From NCBI GenBank assembly GCA_964580465.1, contig CAZOKJ010000011.1, forward strand, positions 9,271 to 73,270: a DNA stretch of 64,000 nt, written 5' to 3'. The DNA comes from Taishania sp964580465. Lineage in GTDB: Bacteria; Bacteroidota; Bacteroidia; Flavobacteriales_D; Crocinitomicaceae. Positions 15,120-25,131 of this stretch are shown here, in pieces; position 1 is the first letter of the stretch; the number at the start of each line of letters is the position of its first letter. A program made the translations under genes and the position numbers. The notes below the pieces were generated by a model, which searched no databases, had not been told where the DNA came from, and saw only the letters and a program-made list of their open reading frames with translations.

Positions 15120-17555
15120 ATGAAATCTTTATATCTTTTATTCGTTATTTTTGTATTCACCAATTTTTTAGCCACTTCTCAAACCATTGTTTCTGGAGAA
15201 ATTTTTGACAAAAAAAATGATACTCCCATTGAATTTGCTTCTGTACGTTTGTTTTCTTCAAAGGATTCTACAATGAAGGAAGGAGCTTTTACAAATGAAA
15301 AAGGGAAGTTTTTATTTGAAGCAATAACAAAAGGAAAATATTACCTTGTTGTTTCTTTTGCGGGTTTTGAAAGTTCAACGATTTCTGGTGTTATTATCAC
15401 AGATCAACCTTCTTATTCTGTTGGTAAAATTATGTTGTCACCATTAGATTTTAAAGAATTGGGTGGAGTAGAAGTAGTGGGTGAATTGCAAACATTACAA
15501 GCTGGTATTGACAAAAAGGTGTACAATGTAGATCAAGATGTTGCAGCAAGAGGCGCTGGGGCAGATGAAGTATTGAGTAATATCCCATCTGTTACTTTAG
15601 ACGAAGAGGGTAGAGTAACATTGAGAGGAGATGGTAGTGTAACGGTTCTAATCAACGGCCAACCTAGTTCTTTAACAGGTGCAGGAGGGAATTTATTAAG
15701 CAGTATTCCCGCTAGTTCGATTGAACGCATTGAAATTGTGACAAATCCATCAGCAAAATACGACCCAGATGGTACCTCAGGTATCATCAATATCGTTTTG
15801 AAGAAAAATAAAATTAGAGGAATAAATGGTCAAGTGTCTGCTACAGGCGGCTTACCAGGGCATGATCATAAATTAAGTGCAGCGTTGAATTTTAGAAATG
15901 ATAAAATCAGTGCTTTTGCTTCTTATGCTTTTGATTACATGGAAGGTTATCGCAACAATTTTAGTTCTATTGAGCGTATCTTAACGCCAGATTCGAGCAT
16001 GTACTTGGATCAATTTAGAATTGGTCGTGATTTTAGAAGAGGACACATGGCTCGCCTTGGATTGGATTGGTTTATTAATAATCAAAGTACAATTGGTTTT
16101 TCTACCAGTGGAAGTTTAAACGCACATACACGCTCTGGAGGCCAACTTAACTCACAGTATTTTAAAGCTGATTCATTGACCAATTTTTGGCAGCGTATTT
16201 CTCGAGAACCAACTAACAGAAAAAACATTGATGCTAATTTATATTACAATTACAATTTGAAAGGAGATAAAGGAAAACTATCTTCAAGTGTCAACTATTC
16301 TACGAATAATCGTTCTGAAGAAGGGCATTTTAGTCAAGAATCTTTTATTTCTAATAAATTACCAATTGTTGACAATCCGCTTTACCAAAATCAATTTTCA
16401 TCAGGAGCAAACGGCATTTTTACAGGTCAAGTAGATTTTGAACAAATTGTTCCTAAAATCAAAGCCCGTTACGAAGTTGGAGCAAAAACGATTTTAAGAA
16501 GCGAAAATTTAAGAGCTAGTTCTAACACCTTTGATTATGCTCAAAATGCTTATGTGGAGGATACTTTTTCAACGTTTGACTACAAATACAATGAAAATGT
16601 TTTCAGTGTTTATGGTGTTTTTGGCCAAGAATTAGGCAAATTCAAATACCAAGTAGGTTTGAGAGGTGAGTATGTTTTACAAGATCCTAAATTATTAAAT
16701 TCTTCGACTTCATACCGTAAAGAATACACTCAATTGTATCCATCTGCACATGTTAAATATGCTTTGGCTCGCTTTTCTGAATTGAGTTTGGGATATTCTC
16801 GTCGCGTTAATCGCCCAAGTTCATGGGATTTGAACCCATTTGCTAATTATTCGGATCCTTTTAACTTACGTGTTGGAAATCCTAGTTTAAAACCTGAATT
16901 TATTCACTCAGTCGATATAGGATATTCGCATATATTCTCTAAATTAACAATTACTTCAAGTGTTTATTACCGACATACATCAGATGTTATTCAACGTGTT
17001 AAAGTATTCTACAACGATAAGGCGGCAGCTGTTACAATGGCAAATATTGACAATAGTCAAACAACAGGTATAGAATTAGTTTTGCAATACCGACCGTTTT
17101 CTTGGTGGAAAAATACGTTTTCTTTTAACGGAAACTACATTGTTTATGCAGATAATGGAGTGGGTACGAATTGGAATAACAAAGGTTTTAACTGGGGAAT
17201 TAAATACACTGGTTCTTTTGATTTTTGGAAGAAAACAGCTACAGTGCAATTAAATGCTGTTTATAATGCGCCACGTGTTACAGCACAAGGAACAATTTAC
17301 ATGTGGAATTTTGTTGACGTTTCTGTTCAAAAGCAGTTTTTTGATAAGAAATTAGTTGTAGGCTTGAAGTTCGCTGATGTTTTTGACATCAAAGGATTTA
17401 GAATGAAAGTCAATCAACCAACGTTGAAACAAGAATCGAAATTTGATTTTCAAACGCAACGTGTTTACTTGACGTTGACGTATAAATTTGGTAAAATGGA
17501 TATTTCCAACAAGCAAATGCCTAAAGATGGCGAAGGTGGTGGTGGAGATTTCTAA
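15120..17555 (+). CDS. Outer-membrane beta-barrel receptor with N-terminal carboxypeptidase-regulatory-like domain
   Basis: An 811-residue protein with signal peptide (ends near TNFLATSQ, residue 21). Residues about 22-110 form a CarboxypepD-regulatory-like/CNA-B-type domain (VSGEIFDKKNDTPIEFASV, FLFEAITKGKYYLVVSF). A plug domain follows (GADEVLSNIPSVTLDEEG, VTVLINGQPSSL, IERIEIVTNPSAKYDPDGTS, GIINIVLKK), then a C-terminal barrel. This is the TonB-dependent receptor-like outer membrane beta-barrel family common in Bacteroidota. No SusD partner is adjacent, so the cargo is unknown. The Gly-rich tail GEGGGGDF is unusual. Strong terminator downstream. Confidence 0.87.
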   Translation: MKSLYLLFVIFVFTNFLATSQTIVSGEIFDKKNDTPIEFASVRLFSSKDSTMKEGAFTNEKGKFLFEAITKGKYYLVVSFAGFESSTISGVIITDQPSYSVGKIMLSPLDFKELGGVEVVGELQTLQAGIDKKVYNVDQDVAARGAGADEVLSNIPSVTLDEEGRVTLRGDGSVTVLINGQPSSLTGAGGNLLSSIPASSIERIEIVTNPSAKYDPDGTSGIINIVLKKNKIRGINGQVSATGGLPGHDHKLSAALNFRNDKISAFASYAFDYMEGYRNNFSSIERILTPDSSMYLDQFRIGRDFRRGHMARLGLDWFINNQSTIGFSTSGSLNAHTRSGGQLNSQYFKADSLTNFWQRISREPTNRKNIDANLYYNYNLKGDKGKLSSSVNYSTNNRSEEGHFSQESFISNKLPIVDNPLYQNQFSSGANGIFTGQVDFEQIVPKIKARYEVGAKTILRSENLRASSNTFDYAQNAYVEDTFSTFDYKYNENVFSVYGVFGQELGKFKYQVGLRGEYVLQDPKLLNSSTSYRKEYTQLYPSAHVKYALARFSELSLGYSRRVNRPSSWDLNPFANYSDPFNLRVGNPSLKPEFIHSVDIGYSHIFSKLTITSSVYYRHTSDVIQRVKVFYNDKAAAVTMANIDNSQTTGIELVLQYRPFSWWKNTFSFNGNYIVYADNGVGTNWNNKGFNWGIKYTGSFDFWKKTATVQLNAVYNAPRVTAQGTIYMWNFVDVSVQKQFFDKKLVVGLKFADVFDIKGFRMKVNQPTLKQESKFDFQTQRVYLTLTYKFGKMDISNKQMPKDGEGGGGDF

Positions 17556-17572
17556 ACGAAATCGATAGAAAC

Positions 17573-17601
17573 AAAAAAAGAGGCTTTTGCCTCTTTTTTT
17601 T
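17573..17601 (+). terminator. Terminator after the receptor gene
   Basis: AAAAAAAGAGGC (17573-17584) pairs with GCCTCTTTTTTT (17589-17600), TTTT loop. The A/T flanks make it usable from both strands, so it may also end the small minus-strand gene. Confidence 0.92.
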
Positions 17602-17620
17602 GTATTAGAAAAAATAACTA

Positions 17621-17788
17621 TCAATCAATTTTATTAGGCTCCATTTTAGCCTTTTCTTGTCGTTTGATTTGAACACCTAATCCTTTTAGCGCATCGTCAA
17701 AAGAGTTTGCTTTTTTCTCAAAATTGTGCCTCATTTTAACTTCGTTCAAACTGACTAACCTTGGGTTTATTTTTGTTTCTTTTTTCAT
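17621..17788 (-). CDS. Small 55-residue protein of unknown function
   Basis: Reading from ATG 17788 to TGA 17621 gives MKKETKINPRLVSLNEVKMR and on to KMEPNKID. It is charged, probably helical, without a signal or membrane segment; FEKKANSFDDALKGLGVQIK is the most distinctive part. It fills a gap between a terminator and the ABC exporter gene and has ordinary codon use. It looks like a genuine short gene, but I cannot name a family. Confidence 0.6.
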   Translation of the reverse strand: MKKETKINPRLVSLNEVKMRHNFEKKANSFDDALKGLGVQIKRQEKAKMEPNKID

Positions 17789-17918
17789 GGCTGTTCATTT
17801 TCTGTAAAACTAAACAATTTTTGTACCATTATTCAAATGAATGACTAAAATGCTTGTTTTATTGATTGTTTTGTACTTTATCGTTGTTGTTTTAAGTAAA
17901 ACTGTCAAAATTGCAGGG

Positions 17919-19727
17919 CTATTTTTGCAACTCAACTAGTCCAGCATAAGCACCGTTTTGCGTTACAAGCTCATCATGAGTGCCAGTTTCTACTATTTCA
18001 CCATTGTTTAGAACAAAAATTTTGTCTGCATTGCGAATAGTTGAAAGACGGTGAGCAATAACAAAACTTGTACGACCTTCCATTAATTTATCCAAAGCAT
18101 CCTGAACTAATTTTTCAGACTCATTGTCTAATGCCGATGTTGCCTCGTCCAAAATTAAAATAGTTGGATTTTTCAAAATAGCACGTGCTATTGCAATGCG
18201 TTGTTTCTGTCCTCCTGAAAGTTGAATCCCTCTGTCACCAACTTGTGTGTTAAAACCATCTGGAAACGATTGAATAAATTCCAACGCGTTTGCCTTTTTA
18301 GCTGCTTCGGTAATTTCTTCTAAACTAGCTTCAGGTTTACCAAAAGCAATGTTTTCTTGAATTGTTCCTGCAAATAACAACACCTCTTGAGGTACTATAG
18401 CAAGATGCTTACGCAAATGTTCTAAATCAATTTCAGAAGCATTTACACCGTTGTATTGAATTGTTCCTGCTAACAGTGGGTAATAGTTTAAAAGCAAGGA
18501 AGCAATGGTAGATTTTCCTGCTCCTGATTGTCCCACAAAGGCAATTGTTTCATTGTGATTAACTTGAAAGGAAACATCTTTCAAAACTTTCATGTCAGGG
18601 CGTTGAGGATAAGCAAAAGCAACCTTGTTAAAAGTAATATTTCCTGTAATTGTTGGTTTTTCTTTGCCTTGATTCAAATCTTTTTCAGATTTTCCATTGA
18701 TGATGAGTATTAAATTCTCAGTAGCGCCAATTGATTTTTGGATTCCTGCATATAAGTCAGGAAGCGAACCAACAGATGCGCCCATCATAACAGTGTACAT
18801 CACAAATGAAAAGAAATCGCCTGTACTCATTTCAGGATTATCTCCTTGTGTCATTAACAATCCTTTCCAAATAATAAAAACGATTGCTCCGAATAAACAA
18901 AAAATGATAAATGAGATAAAAGCACCTCTCCATTTTCCACTTTTTACGTTTAAATCTCGTGTAGCTTGTGTAGATTTTTTAAATCGATTGAATACAAAAA
19001 GTTCGTTTGTAAAAGCTTTCACGTTGGCAATACCCATTAACGCTTCTTCCAAAATAGAATTGGTTTCTGCTGAAAAATCTTGAGCTTGTCTGGATAATTT
19101 TTTAATGAACTTTCCAAAAATAACAGCAACAATAGCCATAACAGGAACAGTAGCCAACATAATTAAAGCTAATTTCCACGAAAAGTAAAACAACAAAATA
19201 ACACCACCAATAACAATGACCAATTGACGGAAAAATTCCGCAATAGTCGTGCGCATTGTTTCTTGAATTTGTGTAATATCATTAGAGATTCTACTCGTTA
19301 ATTCACCTACTTTGTTACTGTTAAAGAAATCCATCGGCATGTAAACCAATTTGCTAAACGCATCGTTTTTCATATCGCGTAAAGCATTTTCAGTAACATT
19401 TGTAAATAATACAACTCTAAAATAAGAAAACAGTGATTGAGCAACAAACATTAACAACAACAAAAAAGCAACGGTATTGATGTTGGTCAGGTCTAAATTT
19501 GTTGACAACTCACTGGATTGCATTGGGCTAACATTGGTGCCACCTAACAATTGTCCCATTAAATAAGGGAAAGCAAAACCAGCTCCAGTGGAAAGCACTA
19601 AGAAAATCCATCCTATCAAAAAGCTTGTACTATATGGTTTTAAGTAGGTTAAAATTCCTTTGGCGGTGGAAATGGTTTCTTTGGTTATTTTAATTTTTTC
19701 TTTTTTGTTGTTCTTAGGTCGCATCAT
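17919..19727 (-). CDS. ABC exporter, fused membrane and ATPase domains (MsbA-like)
   Basis: A 602-residue half-transporter that should dimerise in the inner membrane and export lipids, drugs or peptides. Six transmembrane helices span about residues 35-340, with VGELTSRISNDITQIQ coupling region. The ATPase domain has Walker A VGQSGAGKST, Q-loop AIVPQEVLLFAGTIQENIAF, signature QLSGGQKQRIAIARAI, Walker B ILILDEATSALD and switch IAHRLSTI. All catalytic motifs are intact. Substrate cannot be deduced; no adjacent partner. Start is one of two consecutive ATG codons (19727 or 19724). Confidence 0.92.
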   Translation of the reverse strand: MMRPKNNKKEKIKITKETISTAKGILTYLKPYSTSFLIGWIFLVLSTGAGFAFPYLMGQLLGGTNVSPMQSSELSTNLDLTNINTVAFLLLLMFVAQSLFSYFRVVLFTNVTENALRDMKNDAFSKLVYMPMDFFNSNKVGELTSRISNDITQIQETMRTTIAEFFRQLVIVIGGVILLFYFSWKLALIMLATVPVMAIVAVIFGKFIKKLSRQAQDFSAETNSILEEALMGIANVKAFTNELFVFNRFKKSTQATRDLNVKSGKWRGAFISFIIFCLFGAIVFIIWKGLLMTQGDNPEMSTGDFFSFVMYTVMMGASVGSLPDLYAGIQKSIGATENLILIINGKSEKDLNQGKEKPTITGNITFNKVAFAYPQRPDMKVLKDVSFQVNHNETIAFVGQSGAGKSTIASLLLNYYPLLAGTIQYNGVNASEIDLEHLRKHLAIVPQEVLLFAGTIQENIAFGKPEASLEEITEAAKKANALEFIQSFPDGFNTQVGDRGIQLSGGQKQRIAIARAILKNPTILILDEATSALDNESEKLVQDALDKLMEGRTSFVIAHRLSTIRNADKIFVLNNGEIVETGTHDELVTQNGAYAGLVELQK

Positions 19728-19796
19728 AGCATAAAAAAATGAAGTACAAAAATAACAATTAAAGCCAAGAAAGCATAAATAGGAATGTTTTTTTTC

Positions 19797-19825
19797 TTGA
19801 TGAATTTAAAAAACGAGTATATTTG
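19797..19825 (+). promoter_or_regulatory. Putative promoter of the aldehyde dehydrogenase gene
   Basis: TTG at 19797-19799, 18-nt spacer, TATATTTG at 19818-19825, giving a leader of about 25 nt before ATG 19857. This supports 19857 over the upstream in-frame TTG at 19785. Confidence 0.65.
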
Positions 19826-19856
19826 TTCTTTGACAACCGATAACACATTTTGTATC

Positions 19857-21299
19857 ATGCAAAAACTTCAAAACTTTATTAATGGGCACTATGTTTCTCC
19901 ATTAAATGAACAATATATTGATAATTATGAACCAGCAACTGGGCAAGTTTACTCTTTGATTCCAAACTCAGATGCAAAAGATGTTGAACTAGCTGTAGAA
20001 GCTGCAAAAAAAGCGTTTCCTATTTGGGCAGCCCTTAGCATTGAAGAGCGAGGGAAAATTTTAATGCGTGTAGCGGATGGCATTCGTCAACGAATGGATG
20101 AATTTGTTGCAGCTGAATCACGCGACAATGGTAAGCCTGTATCACTAGCAGCTCATGTGGATATTCCTCGTGCTATTTCAAATTTTGAATTTTTTGCTAC
20201 TGCTATTCAGCATTTTGCTAGTGAATCGCATTACATGGAAGGAATAGGAGTGAATTACACATTGCGCAAACCAATAGGAGTAGTGGGGTGTATTTCACCA
20301 TGGAATTTACCATTGTATTTATTTTCTTGGAAGATTGCTCCTGCCTTGGCTGCTGGAAATTGCGTAGTGGCTAAACCTTCAGAAGTTACTCCTTATACGG
20401 CTTATTTGTTGGGTGAAATTTGCAAAGAAGCAGGGGTGCCAGATGGTGTTTTGAATATCTTACACGGTTTAGGTGGCTCTGTTGGAGATGCGATTATCAA
20501 ACACCCTGAAATCAAAGCTATTTCCTTTACAGGAGGAACTGTTACTGGAGAATACATCGCTCGAACTGCTGCTCCAATGTTTAAAAAATTAAGCTTGGAA
20601 TTGGGTGGGAAAAATCCAAATGTCATTTTTGCAGATTGTGATTTTGATGAAATGTTGAAGGTTACTTTGCGTTCATCTTTTGCTAATCAAGGGCAAATTT
20701 GTTTGTGTGGCTCTCGTATCTTTGTTGAACGACCTATTTATGATAAATTCAAAGAAGCTTTTGTGGAAAAAGTGAGTAAGATGAAGGTTTCTTATCCTAC
20801 GGATAAAGATGCGCGTTTAGGAGCCTTGGTTTCTAAGTCGCACATGGAAAAAGTGTTGGCTTACATTGAATTAGCTAAAGAGGAAGGTGGAACAGTGTTA
20901 ACAGGTGGTGAGCAAGTACATTTAGATGCTCCTTATGACAAGGGGTATTACATTCGTCCAACTGTTATTGAAGGCTTGGCTTTTGATTGTAGAACAAATC
21001 AAGAAGAAATATTTGGGCCAGTTGTAACAATTACTCCTTTTGATACAGAAGAGGAAGTATTGATGATGGCTAATTCAGTCAAATATGGTTTAAGTGCTAC
21101 TTTATGGACAAATAATTTACAACGAGCACACCGCGTAGCAGATAAAATTGAAGCTGGAATTATTTGGATTAATGAATGGTTAATTCGTGATCTTCGCACG
21201 CCTTTTGGTGGTGCAAAAGCTTCTGGTGTAGGCCGTGAAGGAGGATGGGAAGCTTTGCGTTTTTTTACTGAACCTAAGAACGTGTTTGTGAAATATTAA
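19857..21299 (+). CDS. Aldehyde dehydrogenase, 2-aminomuconate/2-hydroxymuconate-semialdehyde type
   Basis: A 480-residue NAD-dependent aldehyde dehydrogenase. FINGHYVSPLNEQYIDNYEP and TGQVYSLIPNS open the protein; ISPWNLPLYLFSWKIAPALA binds cofactor, LELGGKNPNVIFADCDFDE carries the catalytic Glu, and SFANQGQICLCGSRIFV the nucleophilic Cys. The DIPRAISNFEFFA and SFANQGxICLC blocks closely resemble mammalian ALDH8A1, the aminomuconate-semialdehyde enzyme of kynurenine degradation, and bacterial catechol meta-cleavage enzymes. No other kynurenine-pathway gene is visible, but a PcaF-type thiolase lies 0.8 kb downstream. A role in tryptophan or aromatic catabolism is therefore inferred. Confidence 0.85.
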   Translation: MQKLQNFINGHYVSPLNEQYIDNYEPATGQVYSLIPNSDAKDVELAVEAAKKAFPIWAALSIEERGKILMRVADGIRQRMDEFVAAESRDNGKPVSLAAHVDIPRAISNFEFFATAIQHFASESHYMEGIGVNYTLRKPIGVVGCISPWNLPLYLFSWKIAPALAAGNCVVAKPSEVTPYTAYLLGEICKEAGVPDGVLNILHGLGGSVGDAIIKHPEIKAISFTGGTVTGEYIARTAAPMFKKLSLELGGKNPNVIFADCDFDEMLKVTLRSSFANQGQICLCGSRIFVERPIYDKFKEAFVEKVSKMKVSYPTDKDARLGALVSKSHMEKVLAYIELAKEEGGTVLTGGEQVHLDAPYDKGYYIRPTVIEGLAFDCRTNQEEIFGPVVTITPFDTEEEVLMMANSVKYGLSATLWTNNLQRAHRVADKIEAGIIWINEWLIRDLRTPFGGAKASGVGREGGWEALRFFTEPKNVFVKY

Positions 21300-21363
21300 C
21301 ACAAAATCTGAGATTATTAAGTAATAATGGCATTGCTTTTGAAGTAATATAGAAAAAGATAAC

Positions 21364-21996
21364 ATGAAAGTAATAGGAATTATCACTGCGTTATTGATAA
21401 CTCACTTGGGATATTCACAAGTTGATTTACTCAATACATCATTAACTGTTTCAACTAAAAAAATAGCTTATATTGCCTATAACAATGAGTTGAAAATAAA
21501 TGGTTTAAATATAGATGCTTCAACTTATATTTTAAGTAGAGGAGAGCGTTTAAATCGCTACGATAGTATTTTTGCTTATATACCAATGTTGCCAATTGAA
21601 ACGGATACGTTGACCATAGTGCATCAAGGAAAAGAAGCTGCTAAAATTGTTTATTCGATAGAGCATTTGTTAGAGCCTAAAATTGTTTTTGGAGACATAA
21701 AAGGAAGTGAAGTGAGTGTTGAAGAATTGCTTGAAAATCCTGGTTTACACGTGAGCTATGAACCTCAATATGCCATTGCTAATTATTATGTGAGTGCTTG
21801 TGAATTAATCATCACTCCACTTGGAAAAAAATCAAAAACGATGATTATTTATGGCAATGCTTTTTCGCCTAAACAATTGAAAACTATTTCAAAATTAAAA
21901 CCTGGCGACCGATTATTGTTTAACCAAGGTGTGATAAGTGATTTTTTACAATATAACGAAGAGAAAATGTTTGGCCTCACGTTAATTGTGAAATAA
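21364..21996 (+). CDS. Secreted protein resembling the C-terminal domain of GldM
   Basis: A 210-residue protein with a signal peptide (cleavage near LGYSQ, residue 19). The C-terminal stretch VFGDIKGSEVSVEELLENPG, then VSACELIITPLGKKSKT and LKPGDRLLFNQGVI follows the order seen in the last domain of the gliding/type IX secretion protein GldM: a Gly-xx-Gly strand, a Leu-rich helix, a long strand, and KPGDR. There is no GldM transmembrane helix or the central repeats, and no gldKLN neighbours. It could be a stand-alone periplasmic paralogue. The resemblance is from memory of the family and needs a profile search. Confidence 0.55.
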   Translation: MKVIGIITALLITHLGYSQVDLLNTSLTVSTKKIAYIAYNNELKINGLNIDASTYILSRGERLNRYDSIFAYIPMLPIETDTLTIVHQGKEAAKIVYSIEHLLEPKIVFGDIKGSEVSVEELLENPGLHVSYEPQYAIANYYVSACELIITPLGKKSKTMIIYGNAFSPKQLKTISKLKPGDRLLFNQGVISDFLQYNEEKMFGLTLIVK

Positions 21997-22120
21997 CAAT
22001 AAGAGTTGAGATATTAACAAACAATATAATAACTATTTAAAAAGTGAAAAAAAACAGTGGTTTCGCTTTAAATACCACTATTTTTATTAAATTAGTCGCA
22101 AAAATTAGAGAACTAGAACT

Positions 22121-23329
22121 ATGTCTAAAGAAGTATATTTAATTGACGGTGTACGTACAGCTATTGGTAATTTTGGTGGAACATTGGCGCCTGTTAGAAC
22201 AGATGATTTAGCAGCAATAACGATAAAAGGATTGATGGAAAGACATCTTAACTTAGATCCAATGCTAATTGAAGATGTTATTTTAGGTTGTGCCAATCAA
22301 GCAGGAGAGGACAACCGCAATGTTGCTCGTATGGCAGGATTGTTAGCAGGTTTACCTTTTCAAGTAGCAGGAGAAACTGTCAATCGTTTATGTGCTTCTG
22401 GTTTAGCTTCAGTAATGAATGCTACTCGTGCCATTAAAGATGGAGCGGGAGATATTTATATTGCTGGAGGTGTTGAAAACATGACAAGAGGTCCATGGGT
22501 GATTTCTAAATCTTCATCTGCTTTTGGTCGCGATTCTGAAATGCACGACACTTCTTTTGGATGGCGTTTTATCAATCCTAAAATGGAGGAATTGTATGGA
22601 ACGGATTCCATGGGGAATACAGCTGAAAATTTAGCTGAATTATACAATATTAGCAAAGAAGATCAGGATAAATTTGCATTGTGGTCACAGCAAAAAGCTA
22701 CAGCAGCCAGAGAAAATGGCATTTTTGCTGAAGAAATTGTTCCAGTTGTTATTCCTCAACGCAAAAAAGACCCAATTATTTTTGATCAAGATGAATTCAT
22801 TCGTCCTTCAACAACGATGGAAGGTTTAACAGGATTGCGTCCGGCATTTAAGAAAGATGGTACAGTTACCGCAGGTAATGCATCAGGGTTAAATGATGGT
22901 TCTGCAGCGTTATTATTGGCATCAGATGAAGCGGTAAAAAATCACGATTTGAAACCAATCGCTCGCATTGTTGACGGTGCTGTTGCTGGTGTTGAACCTC
23001 GCATCATGGGAATTGGACCTGTTTATGCAACGGAAAAAGTATTGGCTCGCACTGGTTTAACTTTGGATGATATGGATGTTATTGAGTTGAATGAAGCATT
23101 TGCAGCTCAAGTATTGGCTTGTACTCGCAAAATGGGCTTAGCTGATAATGATCCTAGAATCAATCCAAATGGTGGAGCAATTGCATTGGGACACCCACTT
23201 GGTGTGAGTGGTGCTCGTATTTTATTGTCGGCTGCTCGTCAATTGCAACGCACTGGAAAGCGTTATGCTTTGGTAACAATGTGTATCGGAGTTGGACAAG
23301 GATATGCTGCAATTATTGAACGCGTTTAA
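22121..23329 (+). CDS. Thiolase, 3-oxoadipyl-CoA thiolase-like (PcaF/PaaJ type)
   Basis: A 402-residue degradative thiolase. Nucleophile Cys is in VNRLCASGLAS (near residue 90), GHPLGVSGARI gives the conserved His, and MCIGVGQG the second catalytic Cys. GCANQAGEDNRNVARMAGLL is typical of 3-oxoadipyl-CoA thiolases, which split 3-oxoadipyl-CoA into succinyl-CoA and acetyl-CoA at the end of the beta-ketoadipate and phenylacetate pathways. It is clearly different from the second thiolase at 37358-38536. The aldehyde dehydrogenase upstream fits the same type of pathway, but no ring-cleaving enzyme is here. Confidence 0.86.
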   Translation: MSKEVYLIDGVRTAIGNFGGTLAPVRTDDLAAITIKGLMERHLNLDPMLIEDVILGCANQAGEDNRNVARMAGLLAGLPFQVAGETVNRLCASGLASVMNATRAIKDGAGDIYIAGGVENMTRGPWVISKSSSAFGRDSEMHDTSFGWRFINPKMEELYGTDSMGNTAENLAELYNISKEDQDKFALWSQQKATAARENGIFAEEIVPVVIPQRKKDPIIFDQDEFIRPSTTMEGLTGLRPAFKKDGTVTAGNASGLNDGSAALLLASDEAVKNHDLKPIARIVDGAVAGVEPRIMGIGPVYATEKVLARTGLTLDDMDVIELNEAFAAQVLACTRKMGLADNDPRINPNGGAIALGHPLGVSGARILLSAARQLQRTGKRYALVTMCIGVGQGYAAIIERV

Positions 23330-23378
23330 TACGAATTCTCACACAAACGTATTTTATTAACTTTCATATGTAACACCC

Positions 23379-24992
23379 ATGAAAACTACTTTTAGAAAAC
23401 AACGACAAATGTGGCTTGGTACCATGGTTGTATTAGGAACAATGGTTTCTTTTGTTTCGTGTAAAAAAGATACACGTTGGAATAGTAATTGGGTGTTGCC
23501 TTTGGTGAATGATACATTGGATTTAAAAAACTTTGTAAATGATTCCACTTTATCTGTAAACAATGGCTTGTATGTCTTGGATTTAAAGCGAAATATTTAC
23601 AATTTCAATTTAACTGATATTGTAGCAATTCCTGATACTGTCATAACTCGTGTCGTTCCGATGCCTTTTAATAACTTAACAGTTAATCCAGGATTTGAAT
23701 TTTATAATAAAGTTGAAGAACACCTGCTTGATTTACAAGATTTGGAATTAAAGTTGATAAAGTTAAAATCAGGAAAAATTGATTTTGAGCTAACTAATCC
23801 CGTTGAAACAGGGGTGTTTGTTACCGTTCAATTGCCAGGTGTTTATAAAAATGGAGTTGTTTTAGAAGAAACAATTTTTGTTGAATCTGGAACAATTGCC
23901 CATCCTACAGTAAAAAAATCGAGTGTAAATTTGGCTGAATGTGAAATTAATTTGACCGGTAAATTTGGAAATTCCTTTAATAAATTACAGTCACTAGTTA
24001 AGATTAAATCTGACCCAAATGGCAATTCAGTTGTTATTAAAAATACACATGTTTTCAATGTCCACTCAAAATTTGGTGATGTGCAATTGGACTATGCGCG
24101 AGGTTATTTTGGAAATCGTGAGTTAAAGGATACAAGCACGTTTAATTTTGACTTACTAACTAAAATTACAGCTGGCTCAATTGATTTACAAAATGCTTCA
24201 GTGAAATTAATTCTTGAAAATGGAATCAAAGTAGGAGCAAAGGGAATCGTTCAATTTGCAAAAAACTATAATTTGAACACCGGTGGAATTGTTTCTTTAA
24301 CAGGAGGAAGCATGAACAATGAGTTTACTATTGATCAACCTACTGGTAGTTATGCTACTTTACAACCTTCTGTCAGAGAGTTACTTTTCAATTCTAGTAA
24401 TAGTAATGTGAAACAATTTATTGAAAATTTAGGGGTTAAAAATGAAGTTTCCTATAAATTGAAATTAAATCCTTGGGGCAATACTACCGCAGGATGGAAT
24501 GAAGTGTTTCCACAAAGTCGTTTACGCTTAACGTTGGAGGCACAATTGCCTTTAGCGTTTCGAATGGATAACTTAACAATTCGCGATACTTTTGCGATTA
24601 ATTTTCAGCAAAAAGAAAATAAAACACATGCTGAATCAGGAGTTTTACAAATTCTTGTGGACAATGCTTTTCCGATGGCAGCTAAATTGAAAGTTAGCTT
24701 TTTGGATGAAAATAAAAACGTATTAACAACTGTTGATGCAACGCAAGATATTGCTTCATCTTTATATGGCGAGTTAAATGCACAAGGTCTGTTCCACAAG
24801 ACATCAACGGTGGATATTCCACTTTCAAAAGAGGTCGTTACTTCAATCAACGATGCAAAAAGCATGATAATTCAAGCACAGTTTAATACACCTGCACCTG
24901 GAAATAGCACCAATCAAACAGTATTTATTCCGGCTGACGCTTATATGTCCATAAAAGCGAAAGCTAAAATTGGACTAAAAATGGTATTGTAA
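23379..24992 (+). CDS. Large lipoprotein of unknown function
   Basis: A 537-residue protein. After a short basic N-terminus (MKTTFRKQRQMW) a hydrophobic segment ends in MVSFVSC, a lipobox with Cys near residue 28. The mature protein is rich in Asn, Thr and alternating beta patterns (LDLKNFVNDSTLSVNNGLYV, FELTNPVETGVFVTVQLPGV), suggesting a large beta-sandwich exposed in the periplasm or on the outer membrane. I do not recognise a family. It follows the thiolase gene by 49 bp but shares no evident function. Confidence 0.72.
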   Translation: MKTTFRKQRQMWLGTMVVLGTMVSFVSCKKDTRWNSNWVLPLVNDTLDLKNFVNDSTLSVNNGLYVLDLKRNIYNFNLTDIVAIPDTVITRVVPMPFNNLTVNPGFEFYNKVEEHLLDLQDLELKLIKLKSGKIDFELTNPVETGVFVTVQLPGVYKNGVVLEETIFVESGTIAHPTVKKSSVNLAECEINLTGKFGNSFNKLQSLVKIKSDPNGNSVVIKNTHVFNVHSKFGDVQLDYARGYFGNRELKDTSTFNFDLLTKITAGSIDLQNASVKLILENGIKVGAKGIVQFAKNYNLNTGGIVSLTGGSMNNEFTIDQPTGSYATLQPSVRELLFNSSNSNVKQFIENLGVKNEVSYKLKLNPWGNTTAGWNEVFPQSRLRLTLEAQLPLAFRMDNLTIRDTFAINFQQKENKTHAESGVLQILVDNAFPMAAKLKVSFLDENKNVLTTVDATQDIASSLYGELNAQGLFHKTSTVDIPLSKEVVTSINDAKSMIIQAQFNTPAPGNSTNQTVFIPADAYMSIKAKAKIGLKMVL

Positions 24993-25131
24993 ATTCCTTA
25001 AAATAAGAAGCTGAATTTTAAAACAATCATGTTTTGAATGCTTTTTAAGCTTTAATTGATCCTTGTGTGATTCAGCTAATTGTTTTGAATCATATAAACA
25101 TGGTTTTAACAATTGAAATCAGTTTCAAAAA

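Noticed and set aside
19857..23329. A complete aromatic or kynurenine degradation operon
   Set aside because: Only a semialdehyde dehydrogenase and a PcaF-type thiolase are present, separated by a GldM-like gene; no ring-cleaving or CoA-transfer enzyme is in the window.
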